Assembly: GCF_000701865.1 (NCBI RefSeq)
Contig: NZ_JNKA01000008.1
Span: 1 to 33,198, forward strand
Reading direction: 5' to 3'
Origin: Mycoplasmopsis felis ATCC 23391
GTDB taxonomy: Bacteria; Bacillota_I; Bacilli_A; Mycoplasmatales; Metamycoplasmataceae
Length of the DNA: 33,198 nucleotides
Each line of letters opens with the position of its first letter. The first letter of the stretch is position 1. This document shows positions 19,401 to 29,663 of the stretch, in pieces. The translations under genes and the position numbers were made by a program. The notes under the pieces were generated by a model. That model saw only the letters and a list, made by a program, of their open reading frames with translations, had not been told where the DNA came from and did not search any database.

Positions 19401-22400
19401 GATCAATTGTACTTTGTAAATCATTTGATTTATTAACAGTATTAGTTGCAATATTTTTTAATGATAATAATCCATCACCATTATTTCTAGTTTGATTTAA
19501 TCTATTATTTAAATCTGTTCTTGCATTACTTGGCATTTTATTAATTTCTGCTTGAACTTCTGCTATTAAATTATTTAATCTAGTGTCTGCTTTAGATTTT
19601 TCTCCATTAATTATATTAATATCATCTGAACTATTAACAATGTTTCTTGGATTTGACTGTTCTGATGCAGGTAGTTTAGCAATTGAATTTAATGCAGCTT
19701 GTTTTGCGCTTTGTAATTCTCTAGCTTCTCTGTTTAATTGCTCATCTACTCTACGTTCTAAATCTGTTAGATTAGTGTTTCTATCATCTGCTAGTCTATT
19801 AAATTCATTTTTCTTAGATATATCTTTAATACCTGCTATTTTGTCTTTAATTCTATCTGCTTCAGAAAGTTTTTGAGTTTTTCTTTCAACTTCAATTAAT
19901 TTTGAACGTGTATCAGTTCCTGGATTATTTATTTCAGTTAATAATGCTGTTTTTTGATCCGAATCAACTAATCTATTTGTTTGAACTAATACTCTTGTTT
20001 TTCTATTTTCAAATATGTTTTGTGATTCTGCTTTAATTGAATCAAATTGGTCTTGTGATGGATTAGAAATAGCTCTTTCTAGTAATGGTTTTAATCTATT
20101 ATAATCATCTTTTTCATTAGAGTATTCTCTAATTCTCAATAAATAATCATCAACATTAATTTTTTCTAATGATGCTTCTGCTTCCCTTTGTAATCTTGAT
20201 AATTCATTTTGTAAGTTAGTGATTGCATTTTCTATTGCAACTTGGTTGTCTGCAACTCCTTGATTTGCTCTTAGTACATCATTACTTGTATTAAATTTAT
20301 TTCTTAAATTAGATAATTCATTAAGTTTTTCATTAATAATATTTTGAGCTTGTCTTCCAATTGCTAATGCTTCTTCTGGTGTTGCTGAATTATTAATAGC
20401 ATTTAACATATTAGTTTTTTCGTTAGAATCTTTTAATTTGTTAACAGAATTTCTTGCTTGACCTTTAGCTTGTGCTAAAGCATTTTCAGAACCTAAAGCA
20501 TTAATTGCTTTAGTACGTACTTCATTTGCTGATTCAACTGTTCCTGCTTTTTGTAATTCTGCTTCTAATTCATGTTTTTTATCTTCTTCTCCAAGTTTAT
20601 TAATTTCTTCTTGAGCGTGTTCTTTTGCTTTAGTTAGAATTTGAGTTTCTAATTCTTTTAATCTTGCAATAGTATCTTTATCTACTACACTAAATTGTGA
20701 ATTATCCTTAACTAATTTATTTATTTTGTTTTGAGCATCTCTTCTCGCATTATTAAATGTTCTAGTTGCAATATCAATAATTCTATTTAATTCATCTTCA
20801 TTTGCTGCATTTTCTAAATCTGATTTAAGTTGAATTTCTGAAATATGACCTGCTAATTTAGCAACAGAATTTGTAGCTTGAGTTTTTTTGTTATTAAATT
20901 CTTGAATTGCTTGATTTTTAGCATTTGTAATTTCTGAAATATCAGTTGTATTGTTGATTGTGTTTAATAGTGTTTGTTTTTTAATATTACCACCTGATAA
21001 TTTATTAATTTCTACCAATGCATCTTGTCTTGCTGATTCTAAATCAATATTATTAATAATATTTTGAAGTTCTTGTTTAGTTGAAGCATTATTTAATTGA
21101 TTTTCATAATCAGATCTTGATTCTGGATTTTGTACTTGATTTAATTTACTTAATCCTTGTTCTTTTAGAGATTGTAATTCATTATTTAGTTTATTAATAT
21201 AGTCTTCATATGCTTGTTGTTTATCAGTTGCTATAACATTATTTAGTTCACCATTTTTTTCATTACCAAATTTCTTAGTTAATTCTTGCGCTGATGTTTT
21301 TAAATTTTTTAAAAAGTCTAATGCTTGATTTTTAACTTCCTGAATCTCAGATTGTTTAATTGCTTGATTTAATTTTGCTTCTAATGAAAGTCTTGGTTCA
21401 AAGTTCTCTGATAATTTATTCAATATATTCTTAGTTGCATCATAATCATTTTTTAAAATATCTATTGCTTCTTGTTGTTTGTTATTTACTTCAACTGGAT
21501 TTTGTGTGTTTGCAATAGTATTTTCTAATTCTAAACGTTTATTAATATCAATATCTATTCTAGCAATGATGTTATTTGCTCTATTTTTTAAAGTTCCTAA
21601 ATCTACAACTTCCTTACGTCTTTGTGCTTCAATATCATCTAACAATTGTTCCAATTCTTTAATTTTATTATTTTTTTCTTCTAAAGTATTTGGGCGAGTG
21701 TTAATGATATTATTTAATCTTTGTTCAAAATCTTTTTTATCTACAACATTTTTAATTTCTGAATTAACTTGATTTGCTTTATGATAAACATCTGAACTAA
21801 GTTTTAATTTATCTATAGTTTCATAATTAGTTGCATTTGGTAATTCATTTAATAATGTATCTCTTTGGTCTGAAACAGAATTGTGAATATATGTTTGAGC
21901 ATCATTTTTTAGATTTTCAAACAATTCATTAATTTCATCTTTAATTCTTAATAAATTAGGTTCTGAATTATTTGGTTGATTAATTTGATTTAAATATTCA
22001 TTATGTTTAGGATGACCAACTAATTTTGCTAATTCAGTTAATGCTTGTTGTTTTGTATTTTCAATTAAAACTTGAGCTTTGTCTTTAACTGCTTTAATTT
22101 CAGGTATTGTGTGTGCATTTTTTAATTCTTCGTCTAGTGTTGATTTAGAATTAGTTTTATCTATAATTGCTTGAGCTTCTTGTTTTGCAGTTAATAAATC
22201 TATTGATTGATTTAATTTATCTTGATTAATTGCTGATTTGATTTCATTTAATGTTGAAATATCAGTTGCTTGATTAATTTGATTTAAATAATCTTTTTTA
22301 TCTTGTAAACCGTTTAATAATTCTTTTGTTTCTTCTTTAGATTTTATTAATCTTGCTTGATTTTTAATCTCGTTTAATTTTTGTATTGTTTGATTGTTTG

Positions 22401-25400
22401 CATCATCTTTTTGGGTTAAAAGTTTTTGCTTTTCTGTTTCATCAGTAATTTGGTTTATAGTATTTGTTAAACTATCTTTATTTATTTTGAATATCTGTAT
22501 TGCTTGATCTTTAATTTTATTTATTTCATATTCACTTTGTGCAGTTGTTAATAAATTAGTTAGGTTGTCTTTTGAAGAATCATCTGTTAATTTATTAACT
22601 TCAATAAATGCCAAGTCTTTTTGCATTTGAATTTGTTTTTTAATTTCTTCTTTAACTGCTAAGACTTGTTCTTTGGTTGTAGCATTATTAACTGTAGTTA
22701 ATAAATCATTATTTTTTAATAAAAGTGCTAATTCTTCTTTTACTTGGTCTTTTAGTAAAGATAATTCATTATTTTGATTTCTTTGTTGGTTTTGAATTTC
22801 ATTATAAACATTTAATAAATCATCAATAATAGTAATAAATTTTTGTTTGTTTTCATTTATGGTTGTAATATTGTTGATTTTAGTTATAAATTCATTCTTT
22901 TTAGTTTCATCTAATAAGGTATTGTTTAATTCAAGTACAATGTTTTTCATCAATTCATTTGCTTTAGTTAGTTCAGCATCTAATGAATTAGTTGAACCAC
23001 TTGAATTGATTGCATTTTGGATTGTAGAAATTTCTGTTTCTTTATTATTATTTGGTATTTTATCTAATTTAGATTTGTATAATGATTTAACAGAATTTAA
23101 ATAATTTACTATGTCTACACTTGAAATTTCATTTAATTTTTGTTCAGTATTTGTTTGATCAACTTTTGAAGTTAATGAAGTAAATATTTGATTATGTCAT
23201 GGTGCATCATTTTCTCTGTTTGATGGTTGAATCTTAGTATTTAATTCATTTTTAACAGTAGTTTTAATTCTCTGAATTTCAGTTTCTACATCATTGATAA
23301 CTTGATTTACTACTTCAACTGTTGTAGCATTATTTAATGTATTTGTTAATTCTACTCTTTTTGCATTAGTTTCTAATAAACGTTTTAGTTCTTCAGTTGC
23401 TAATTCTTTAGAAAAATCTAAATCACTAATTTGATTTTTTAGTTTTTCATTAACTTTGTTTTTCAATACATCTAAGGATTGTTTATCGTTTGAATTATTT
23501 AATTCAGATAATAAATTATTTTTACTTTCTGAATCTAAAATTCTATTAATATTTTTTTGAATCGCTTCTTTTTGTAATTGATTTTCTATCTCTATACTAA
23601 TTTCATCTAATGTTTGTAAATTAAGAGCATTGTTTAATTTGTTTTGTAATTCTGTTCTTTTTTCAGAATCGATAATTTTGTTTAACTCAACTACTAGTTC
23701 TGTTTGTCTTCTTGAGAAAATATTGTTTGCATCAGATGCAATTTGATTAATTTCAGATTCAGAATTAGATGAATCTAAGAGTGATTGATAGGTATTTTTT
23801 AATTCTTTATTTACTAATTTATTAACTGCTTGTTGAGTTTGTGATTTTTGTTCGTTTAAATAAGCATTAATTTTTGCTATAACAACTTGACCTTGTTCTA
23901 GAGAACGAACATTATTAATATCTGATTGTATTTCATTATGTTTTGGTGTATTTTGATTAATTAATTTATTTAACTCAGTTGCTTGAGTAATTAAATTACT
24001 AATATCTTTATTTTCATTTGATTTAGCATTTATTTGATTAATGATTTCATTTAATTCTTCATTGTTTTTGGCATTATTAATTTTTTGAATAAAATCACGT
24101 CTTTGTTCAGGGAATAAATTCTTGTTTGTTAGTGAATTTATTGCAGATTCTTTTTTGATTTGTAATTTAATTAATTCTTGTATTTCTTTTAATCTAGCAA
24201 TTGTATTTGCTTTATTAATTAACTCAGTAAATTCTGATTTTTTGGATAAAATAACTACTTTGTCTAATAATGATAAGGCTTGTGTTTTTTCACTATTAAA
24301 GATTTCTTCCATTACCTTTATATCATCTATTAAATCCGATTCTAAGACAGTTTTTTTATCATATGAATTTAGTTTATCTCTAAATTTATCTTTATTCGTT
24401 TGATCACCTGTTAATTTTTCTATTAGTTGTTCATATTCAGTTCAATTGTGGTTAATAATTTCAATGACTCTATCTCTTTGTGACTTAGAGGTTAATTCAC
24501 TTGTTCATAAATCTTTGCTAATGATATGAGATTTATCTTTTAATCTATCAACATAGCTTTGAGTTTTATTATTATATTCACTTAATTTAATATCAACTTG
24601 TTGTGAAACTAAAAGCATTTCAGATTCAGTATTAACTTGTTCTAATTTATTCAATAATTCTTGATTGATATTGCTTGAAACTGAAATAACAGTGTTTATT
24701 TTTTGTTGAATATCACTTTTTAGATTATTTAAATAATTTGATGCTATATTTTTAATATTATTAATAGTTGCTTCAGTATTAGCATTGTTAATTTGTCTTG
24801 TTAATCATGCATTATCTATTAACTTATTAATTTCTTCTTGTGCTTGATTTCTTAAATTATTTATTTCATCATTTAATTCTTTTAAAACTAAATCTACGCT
24901 TTGTATATTTTTGCTTGATTGAATCTTATCTCTTAATTCTTGAATTTTAGTTTCATTAATTAATCTATTTATAACTTCGTTTTTAGCACTACGTTTTTTG
25001 TCTTCTAATTCACTTTGTTCTAATAATATTGTGTTGTTTATATTATTTAATAAACTTCTTGAGTATGGTAATGTAATTAAATGTTTAGTAGATTCATCAT
25101 CATATTTATTTGTTTCATTTGTAAATAATTCAATGTTATTAGGTTTGTATAATTGAGATATTTTTGATTTAACTGTATTTATATTGTTTTGTATTTCGGT
25201 TGTTTCTTTTTGTAGTTGTTCGTCTACTTTTGTTGCAACGCTATTAATTTCATTTTCAGTATTTGCTAAATCTAATAATTTTTGTAATTCTTGTTGTTTT
25301 TCTATATCTTCTATTTTGTCTATTTTTTCTTGTATAGATTGTTTTTGATTTGTTGAATTAATTAAGCTTTGTAATTCTTGTTTTAAATTATTTAACTCAC

Positions 25401-28227
25401 TGATATTTTTTGCATTATTTAATTTTTCTGTAAATTCAACTTTTAATACATCATTATTTAAATTATTTAAATCTTGAATAATTTCTGATTTTTTATCAGA
25501 AAAAGCATTATTTGCTAATTTAATAATATTATTAAAATCATCTTCAGAAACAGCAAGATTTAATTTGTTATTTAAATCCTCATTTAGAGTTTGATCTCCT
25601 TCTGTTTTTAAAATTGCTTGTGTTGTTTTTTCTTTTATTTCATTTAAAAGAGAGGTTGCTTTTTGTTCTAAAACTTGTGCTTTTGCAAGAGTATCAGTAT
25701 TTAATAAATCATTAAATAAATTTGGTTTATTTTCATTATTATCACTTAATTTTAAAATATCATTTTTAATCTTTTCTTTTAATGTATTTAAAGATGATTC
25801 TTGAGCAATTAAATCATTATCTATATTTTGTTCCAATTCTTTTAAATCAGAAAGGTTATTTATATCAACCAATCTTGATGGATAATCTTTTTGATCAAAT
25901 AAATAATCTAATTTATTTTTTATCTTATTTTTTAATCTTTGAATTTCTAACTCATTATCAACAACTTCTGAAAGATTATTTAAATCATCTATATTTTGTG
26001 CTTGATTTAATTTTTGTCTTAGTTCAACAACTTTAATATTGTCTTTTATTTTATTTATATCAGAATTTATAATTGATTTTTGAATGTTAAATACTTCTCT
26101 AGAATCCTTTAAATTATTTAATACATTGTAAATTTCTGTTCTAACTTGAATAAGTTTTTCTCTAATTTCAACTTGGTTTATATTCGGTTGATTATTTGAA
26201 TCATTCATTGCTGATTCAATTAATCCTTTAACTCTATTTTTTTCTTCATTATTATTAATATTATCTGCTAATAAAATTAACTCATCATGAAGAACTTTAT
26301 TATCTGATTCACGTTGATGATAATCTTGAGCATTATTTTTTATTGAATATATTTCATGTTTTTTAGTTACTGTATCTAATTGAGATTTAAGTTCTTCTTT
26401 TTTGGTATTATGATTTATTTTCTGAATTTCTTCTAATGCTGATTTTTTATCATCTGATAATGTTAGTAAATCATTAAGTTGATTTTTAATTTCTAATAAA
26501 TTATTTAAATTAGTTTCACTGTCAATTTGATTTTTTAAATCTGCTACATTTTCTTTATTGTCTAATTGGTTGTAGATGTCATTGGTTTGTTTTTTGGTTT
26601 CTTGTACTGAATTTAAATTCTTTACTTCATCTAATAAATTATTAAATTGACCAAAATTAGAATCAGCATTATTTTTTAAGTTATTAAATTTCTCTGTTAA
26701 TTCTTGTTTTTTAGCATCTAAATTAGAATCAGCGATTGAGTTTAATGAATTTTCTATATCAGATTTAATGTTATTAAGTATGTTAGATGCATCATTTTTT
26801 ATTTTATTTATTTCTGATTCTGTGTTTGAATTCACTAATTTTAGTTCTAAATCATTTTTATCTTGAGAATTACCTTGCAATAAATCAACTTGTTTTTTTG
26901 CTTCACTTCTTGCTTGATCTAGAATTTCGTTAATTTTATTTGCAATATCTTTTATTGCTTGAACATCATTTGCATCATTTAATTTTTGGTTAAATTCTTC
27001 TCGTTTTTCTTGATTTAATTTGTTAATTAAATTATTAACATCGTTTTTTAATTTATTAAGACTTAATAATTTATCCAATTCTTCTGAAATTGTATCAAGT
27101 TCTTTTATTGAATTAGAGGAATTGATATCTTGATTATATCTTGTTTTTATTTCATTTGTTAAGTCTGATTGCTTTACTCTTTCTAAAAGTATTTTTTTCT
27201 TAGCATTAAGCAATCCATCTAAACCTGAAGATTTTTTGATTTCTTCTTCTAGTTTTCTTTTAACTTCTGTTAATTCATCTAAATTTCTTGAGTCATTAAT
27301 TGAATTTATAAAATCATTTCTTTTATTAGAATCTAATACACGATTGCTTAAATTAAGTAATTGATCTTTTATGTTTTCAAAATCCTTATTATCTTCAGAA
27401 ACTAATAATTTTTGAATTTTTTGTTTTATTTCTTCTAATTCTTTATCTGATGAAGCATTGTTTAAATCATTGTATATTTCTTGTTTGTCATCTTTATCAT
27501 TAATTTTTCTTGCTTGTTCAACTATTGGAAGAACTTTATTTAATAATTGATTTAATTCTTCTAGTTTATTTAAGTTATCTTTTGCTTGTGATTTTAAATT
27601 AATGTATTTTTCTTTTAATTCATCAGGTAATAAAGAAATTTGATTAGTTATTTCTTCATTTAAATTACTTATTCTTTGTTTTTGATCTGATAAATATTTA
27701 TTTAAATCATTTAATGATTCACCAGTGTTTTTTGAAGATAAGTCTGAAAGTAATTTATCAGTCACATTATCACTTAGTATATTATTTTGTAAATCATTAA
27801 TTTTTTGATCAAATTGTATTACATTGTTTAAACTTTTAACAAAATCCAATAATTCATCTATTGTTTTTGATTTAGATAAAGTATCTGTTATCTTTTCTTT
27901 ATCAAGATTTTTAATTAGTGATAATTTAGAAGAAACATTGTTTTCAATAGTTCTTTTTAAGTTATTTAAAATTCTATCTAAGTCATTAAATTGTTCATTT
28001 TTAAAATACTTATCTGGAAGTTTATTTAATTCTTCTTCAATTAAATCTACTGGTACATCTAAGTTTCTTAAAGAATTTATATAATCTTGTGTTTTATTGT
28101 ATTTTTCTTCGTAACTACTTGCATTATTACTTCAAACTCATGTTATAGCAATTGATGTACCTGTAGCAATACTTGACATTGCTATTGAAGTTATAAATAA
28201 TTGCAAACCTTTTTTATTTTTTAACAT
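16444..28227 (-). CDS. Giant membrane-anchored surface protein with many GA/FIVAR-like helical repeats
   Basis: A single open frame of 3,927 residues. I read across every TGA break (for example 17761, 23194, 24442, 24805) and found no TAA or TAG. ATG at 28227 follows AAAGGA with 6-base spacing. Residues about 8-31 form one membrane segment (LQLFITSIAMSSIATGTSIA) with no lipobox Cys, so an uncleaved anchor or ordinary signal peptide is likely. From about 35 to 3,410 the protein consists of diverged helical units of roughly 45 residues, with patterns such as INKL...L.N.INNA.T..EIN.IKNQA. These resemble the three-helix GA/FIVAR modules of large adhesins such as staphylococcal Ebh. Almost no Trp and no Cys are seen in the repeats. 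Residues about 3,410-3,927 are different: beta-rich (VNVNVTLNKSNG), then Trp-containing and globular, ending KTDQYSAS. Role in adhesion or albumin/host-protein binding is inferred. Confidence 0.9.
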
Positions 28228-28240
28228 TTTAATTCCTTTC

Positions 28241-28279
28241 AACTGAGAATTTATCAAAATAAGAAAAATATTCCCAGTT
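28241..28279 (-). promoter_or_regulatory. Leader hairpin next to the Shine-Dalgarno of the giant gene
   Basis: In the transcript, AACUGGGAAU and AUUCUCAGUU pair over 10 bp (one G-U) across a 19-base loop. The 3' arm ends directly before GAAAGGAAUUAAAAUG, the ribosome binding site and start. There is no T-run after it, so it is not a terminator; it could influence translation or mRNA stability. Confidence 0.45.
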
Positions 28280-28304
28280 TTATTTCTAAAAATTTGTTTA
28301 TAAA

Positions 28305-28310
28305 ATTATA
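28305..28310 (-). promoter_or_regulatory. Putative -10 box for the giant gene
   Basis: TATAAT on the minus strand, about 78 bases upstream of the start codon at 28227. It would give a leader of about 70 bases containing the hairpin at 28241-28279. No clear -35 element is visible; the poly-T tract lies 30 bases further upstream. Confidence 0.4.
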
Positions 28311-28340
28311 AATTGAATTTTTTAATATTTTTACGTTTAT

Positions 28341-28355
28341 AAAAAAAAAAAAAAA
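28341..28355. repeat. Poly-A tract of 15 (poly-T on the giant gene strand)
   Basis: Fifteen A in a row, by far the longest homopolymer noticed in the window. It lies about 114 bases upstream of the giant gene start and about 43-57 bases before its likely transcription start. Homopolymers of this length slip readily during replication. Confidence 0.9.
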
Positions 28356-28492
28356 CTTTTTTGTCCTTTGTTATAGTGTTAAAAGGAAAATTTAAAAAAA
28401 TTTGTTTTTTTGTTAATTTCTAAATCTTAAAAATTTTAAAAAATCATTTTCATTTAAATATGTTTTTAAAACTTAAAAATTAAAAATTTATA

Positions 28493-28524
28493 ATTTTTTA
28501 ATGAAATATATTTCATTAAAAAAT
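28493..28524. repeat. 32-bp perfect palindrome in the divergent intergenic region
   Basis: ATTTTTTAATGAAATA followed directly by its exact reverse complement TATTTCATTAAAAAAT, with no spacer. It lies about 265 bases upstream of the giant gene and about 300 bases before the small membrane protein gene. It may be an operator or a cruciform-forming site. The remainder of 28356-28690 is AT-rich with no gene that I can support. Confidence 0.85.
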
Positions 28525-28694
28525 CAAAATTTTATGTTTTTTAAAGTATTTTTTTAAAAAAAGTAAAATAAATGAAAAAAATATGAAATAAAATATGGAA
28601 ATTATCATTTTCACGAGAAAATAAATAATTCTAAAATTGACTATAAATGTTTTTTGTTAGTTTAAAAACTAAAATACTAAATAACATTAAAAAA

Positions 28695-28727
28695 AACTTA
28701 TTTTGCTATGTCATAGGCAAATAAGTT
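28695..28727 (-). terminator. Orphan terminator-like hairpin between divergent genes
   Basis: On the minus strand, AACTTATTT and AAATAAGTT pair around an inner TAG/CTA stem, and the structure is followed by eight T. This is the form of an intrinsic terminator, but no minus-strand gene lies upstream of it: the gene to the right starts at 28821 on the plus strand. Confidence 0.5.
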
Positions 28728-28793
28728 AATAATTTTAAGAATTAGTTATTATTTTTAATATAAAAGTTTATAATATAAAAATATATAAAGCAT

Positions 28794-28799
28794 TATAAT
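28794..28799 (+). promoter_or_regulatory. -10 box for the cdaA-mgtE-pgsA operon
   Basis: TATAAT 21 bases before the ATG at 28821, with AAGGAG at 28811-28816 in between. Position and spacing fit a promoter for the plus-strand operon. No -35 element is apparent. Confidence 0.5.
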
Positions 28800-28820
28800 T
28801 TATATATTTGAAGGAGAACT

Positions 28821-29048
28821 ATGGATAACAAAAATAAATTAAATTTTATTCGATTTAGAAAAGAAGAAATAGCCTATGCTATAGCAAAAGAAAAAAACAA
28901 AAATAACAAATTAATCCAAAAACAAAAAGAAAGGGAATTACCAATTTATAAAAAAAGTCTTTTTGTTAATTTAATTTTAACTTCAGTTGCTTTGATAATT
29001 ATTATAGGTTTGCTATTAGTAGCATTTTATATAGGTAAAACTTTATAG
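28821..29048 (+). CDS. Unrecognised small single-TM membrane protein
   Basis: A 75-residue protein with an AAGGAG Shine-Dalgarno 4 bases before the ATG. Residues 1-45 are strongly charged, rich in Lys and Glu and probably helical and cytoplasmic (KEEIAYAIAKEKNKNNK). Residues about 47-71 form one membrane helix (LFVNLILTSVALIIIIGLLL), so the short C-terminus would face outward. It opens the operon with diadenylate cyclase, whose start lies 17 bases after its stop. No family is recognised. Its position suggests a possible membrane partner of the cyclase, in the place where many bacteria have the unrelated regulator CdaR; that is inference only. Confidence 0.75.
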   Translation: MDNKNKLNFIRFRKEEIAYAIAKEKNKNNKLIQKQKERELPIYKKSLFVNLILTSVALIIIIGLLLVAFYIGKTL

Positions 29049-29065
29049 TATGAAAAGGAGTTAAT

Positions 29066-29662
29066 GTGGAAAATCAAACTATATTAACAGTTATTTTAAT
29101 TTTTGTTATCTTTTGTTTTTTAACTTTAATATTGTTTTTTGTGTTTCTAAACTGAACAAATATCCATAGTTTCATAGTTTCTAAAATTAAGAAAAATAGA
29201 TATGATAAAATCGGAAAAAGTTCTCAGATAAGATTAATAAATCAATTAAGAGAAAGTGTTGAATATTTATCTAAAACTAAAACAGGTGCGCTAATAACAA
29301 TTGAAAACAATGATAATCTTGATAACTTAAGAACAGATGGGATTATTGTTAATGCTAATATTTCAAGTGCTTTATTAATTTCTATTTTTAACAAGTATTC
29401 TCCATTACATGATGGTGCTGTGATTATTAGAGATGCAAAAATATACTATGCTTCTACTTTTTATAAAATAACTAGTAAATCTGTAAATTCAGAATATGGT
29501 TCAAGACATCGTGCTGCTATAGGTATTTCCGAACAATCAGATGCAATCACAATAATAGTTTCTGAAGAAACAGGTACAGTTAGAATATTAAAAAAATCCA
29601 AAATACATAAAGTTAAATTAGAAGAATTTCAAGAAGAATTAATTAAATTTTTAAAGGACTAA
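29066..29662 (+). CDS. cdaA: Diadenylate cyclase (c-di-AMP synthase), one-TM CdaA/CdaM type
   Basis: A 198-residue protein with a DAC (DisA_N) domain that makes cyclic di-AMP from two ATP. The start is GTG at 29066, 5 bases after AAAAGGAG; the overlapping ATG at 29064 runs quickly into a stop. Residues about 4-27 are one membrane helix, whereas firmicute CdaA has three, matching the shortened mycoplasma form. A helical linker follows, then the catalytic domain from about 75: TGALITIE, the DGA motif at 116-118 (PLHDGAVIIRD) and the RHR motif at 147-149 (SRHRAAIGISEQSDA). One TGA Trp codon lies at the end of the helix. It is followed after 1 base by mgtE, a Mg2+ channel, fitting c-di-AMP's known role in ion homeostasis. 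Confidence 0.93.
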
Positions 29663-29663
29663 A

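Noticed and set aside
19583-24403. Plus-strand open frames of 85-97 codons (19583-19876, 21479-21772, 22847-23104, 24122-24403)
   Set aside because: They lie antisense within the giant repeat gene, consist of Ser/Leu/Phe-rich complement translations of Asn/Lys codons, and have no ribosome binding site.
25782-28084. Plus-strand open frames 25782-26036 and 27824-28084
   Set aside because: Antisense shadows of the same giant gene with the same biased composition and no start signals.
16444-28227. Several separate genes in the region of the giant protein
   Set aside because: The gaps between the long open pieces were translated codon by codon. Only TGA codons occur, all pieces share one frame, and no internal ATG has a convincing ribosome binding site.
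28228-28820. CRISPR array, tRNA or replication origin in the long AT-rich intergenic region
   Set aside because: No regularly spaced repeats, no cloverleaf, and no DnaA-box cluster or dnaA/dnaN neighbours were seen.
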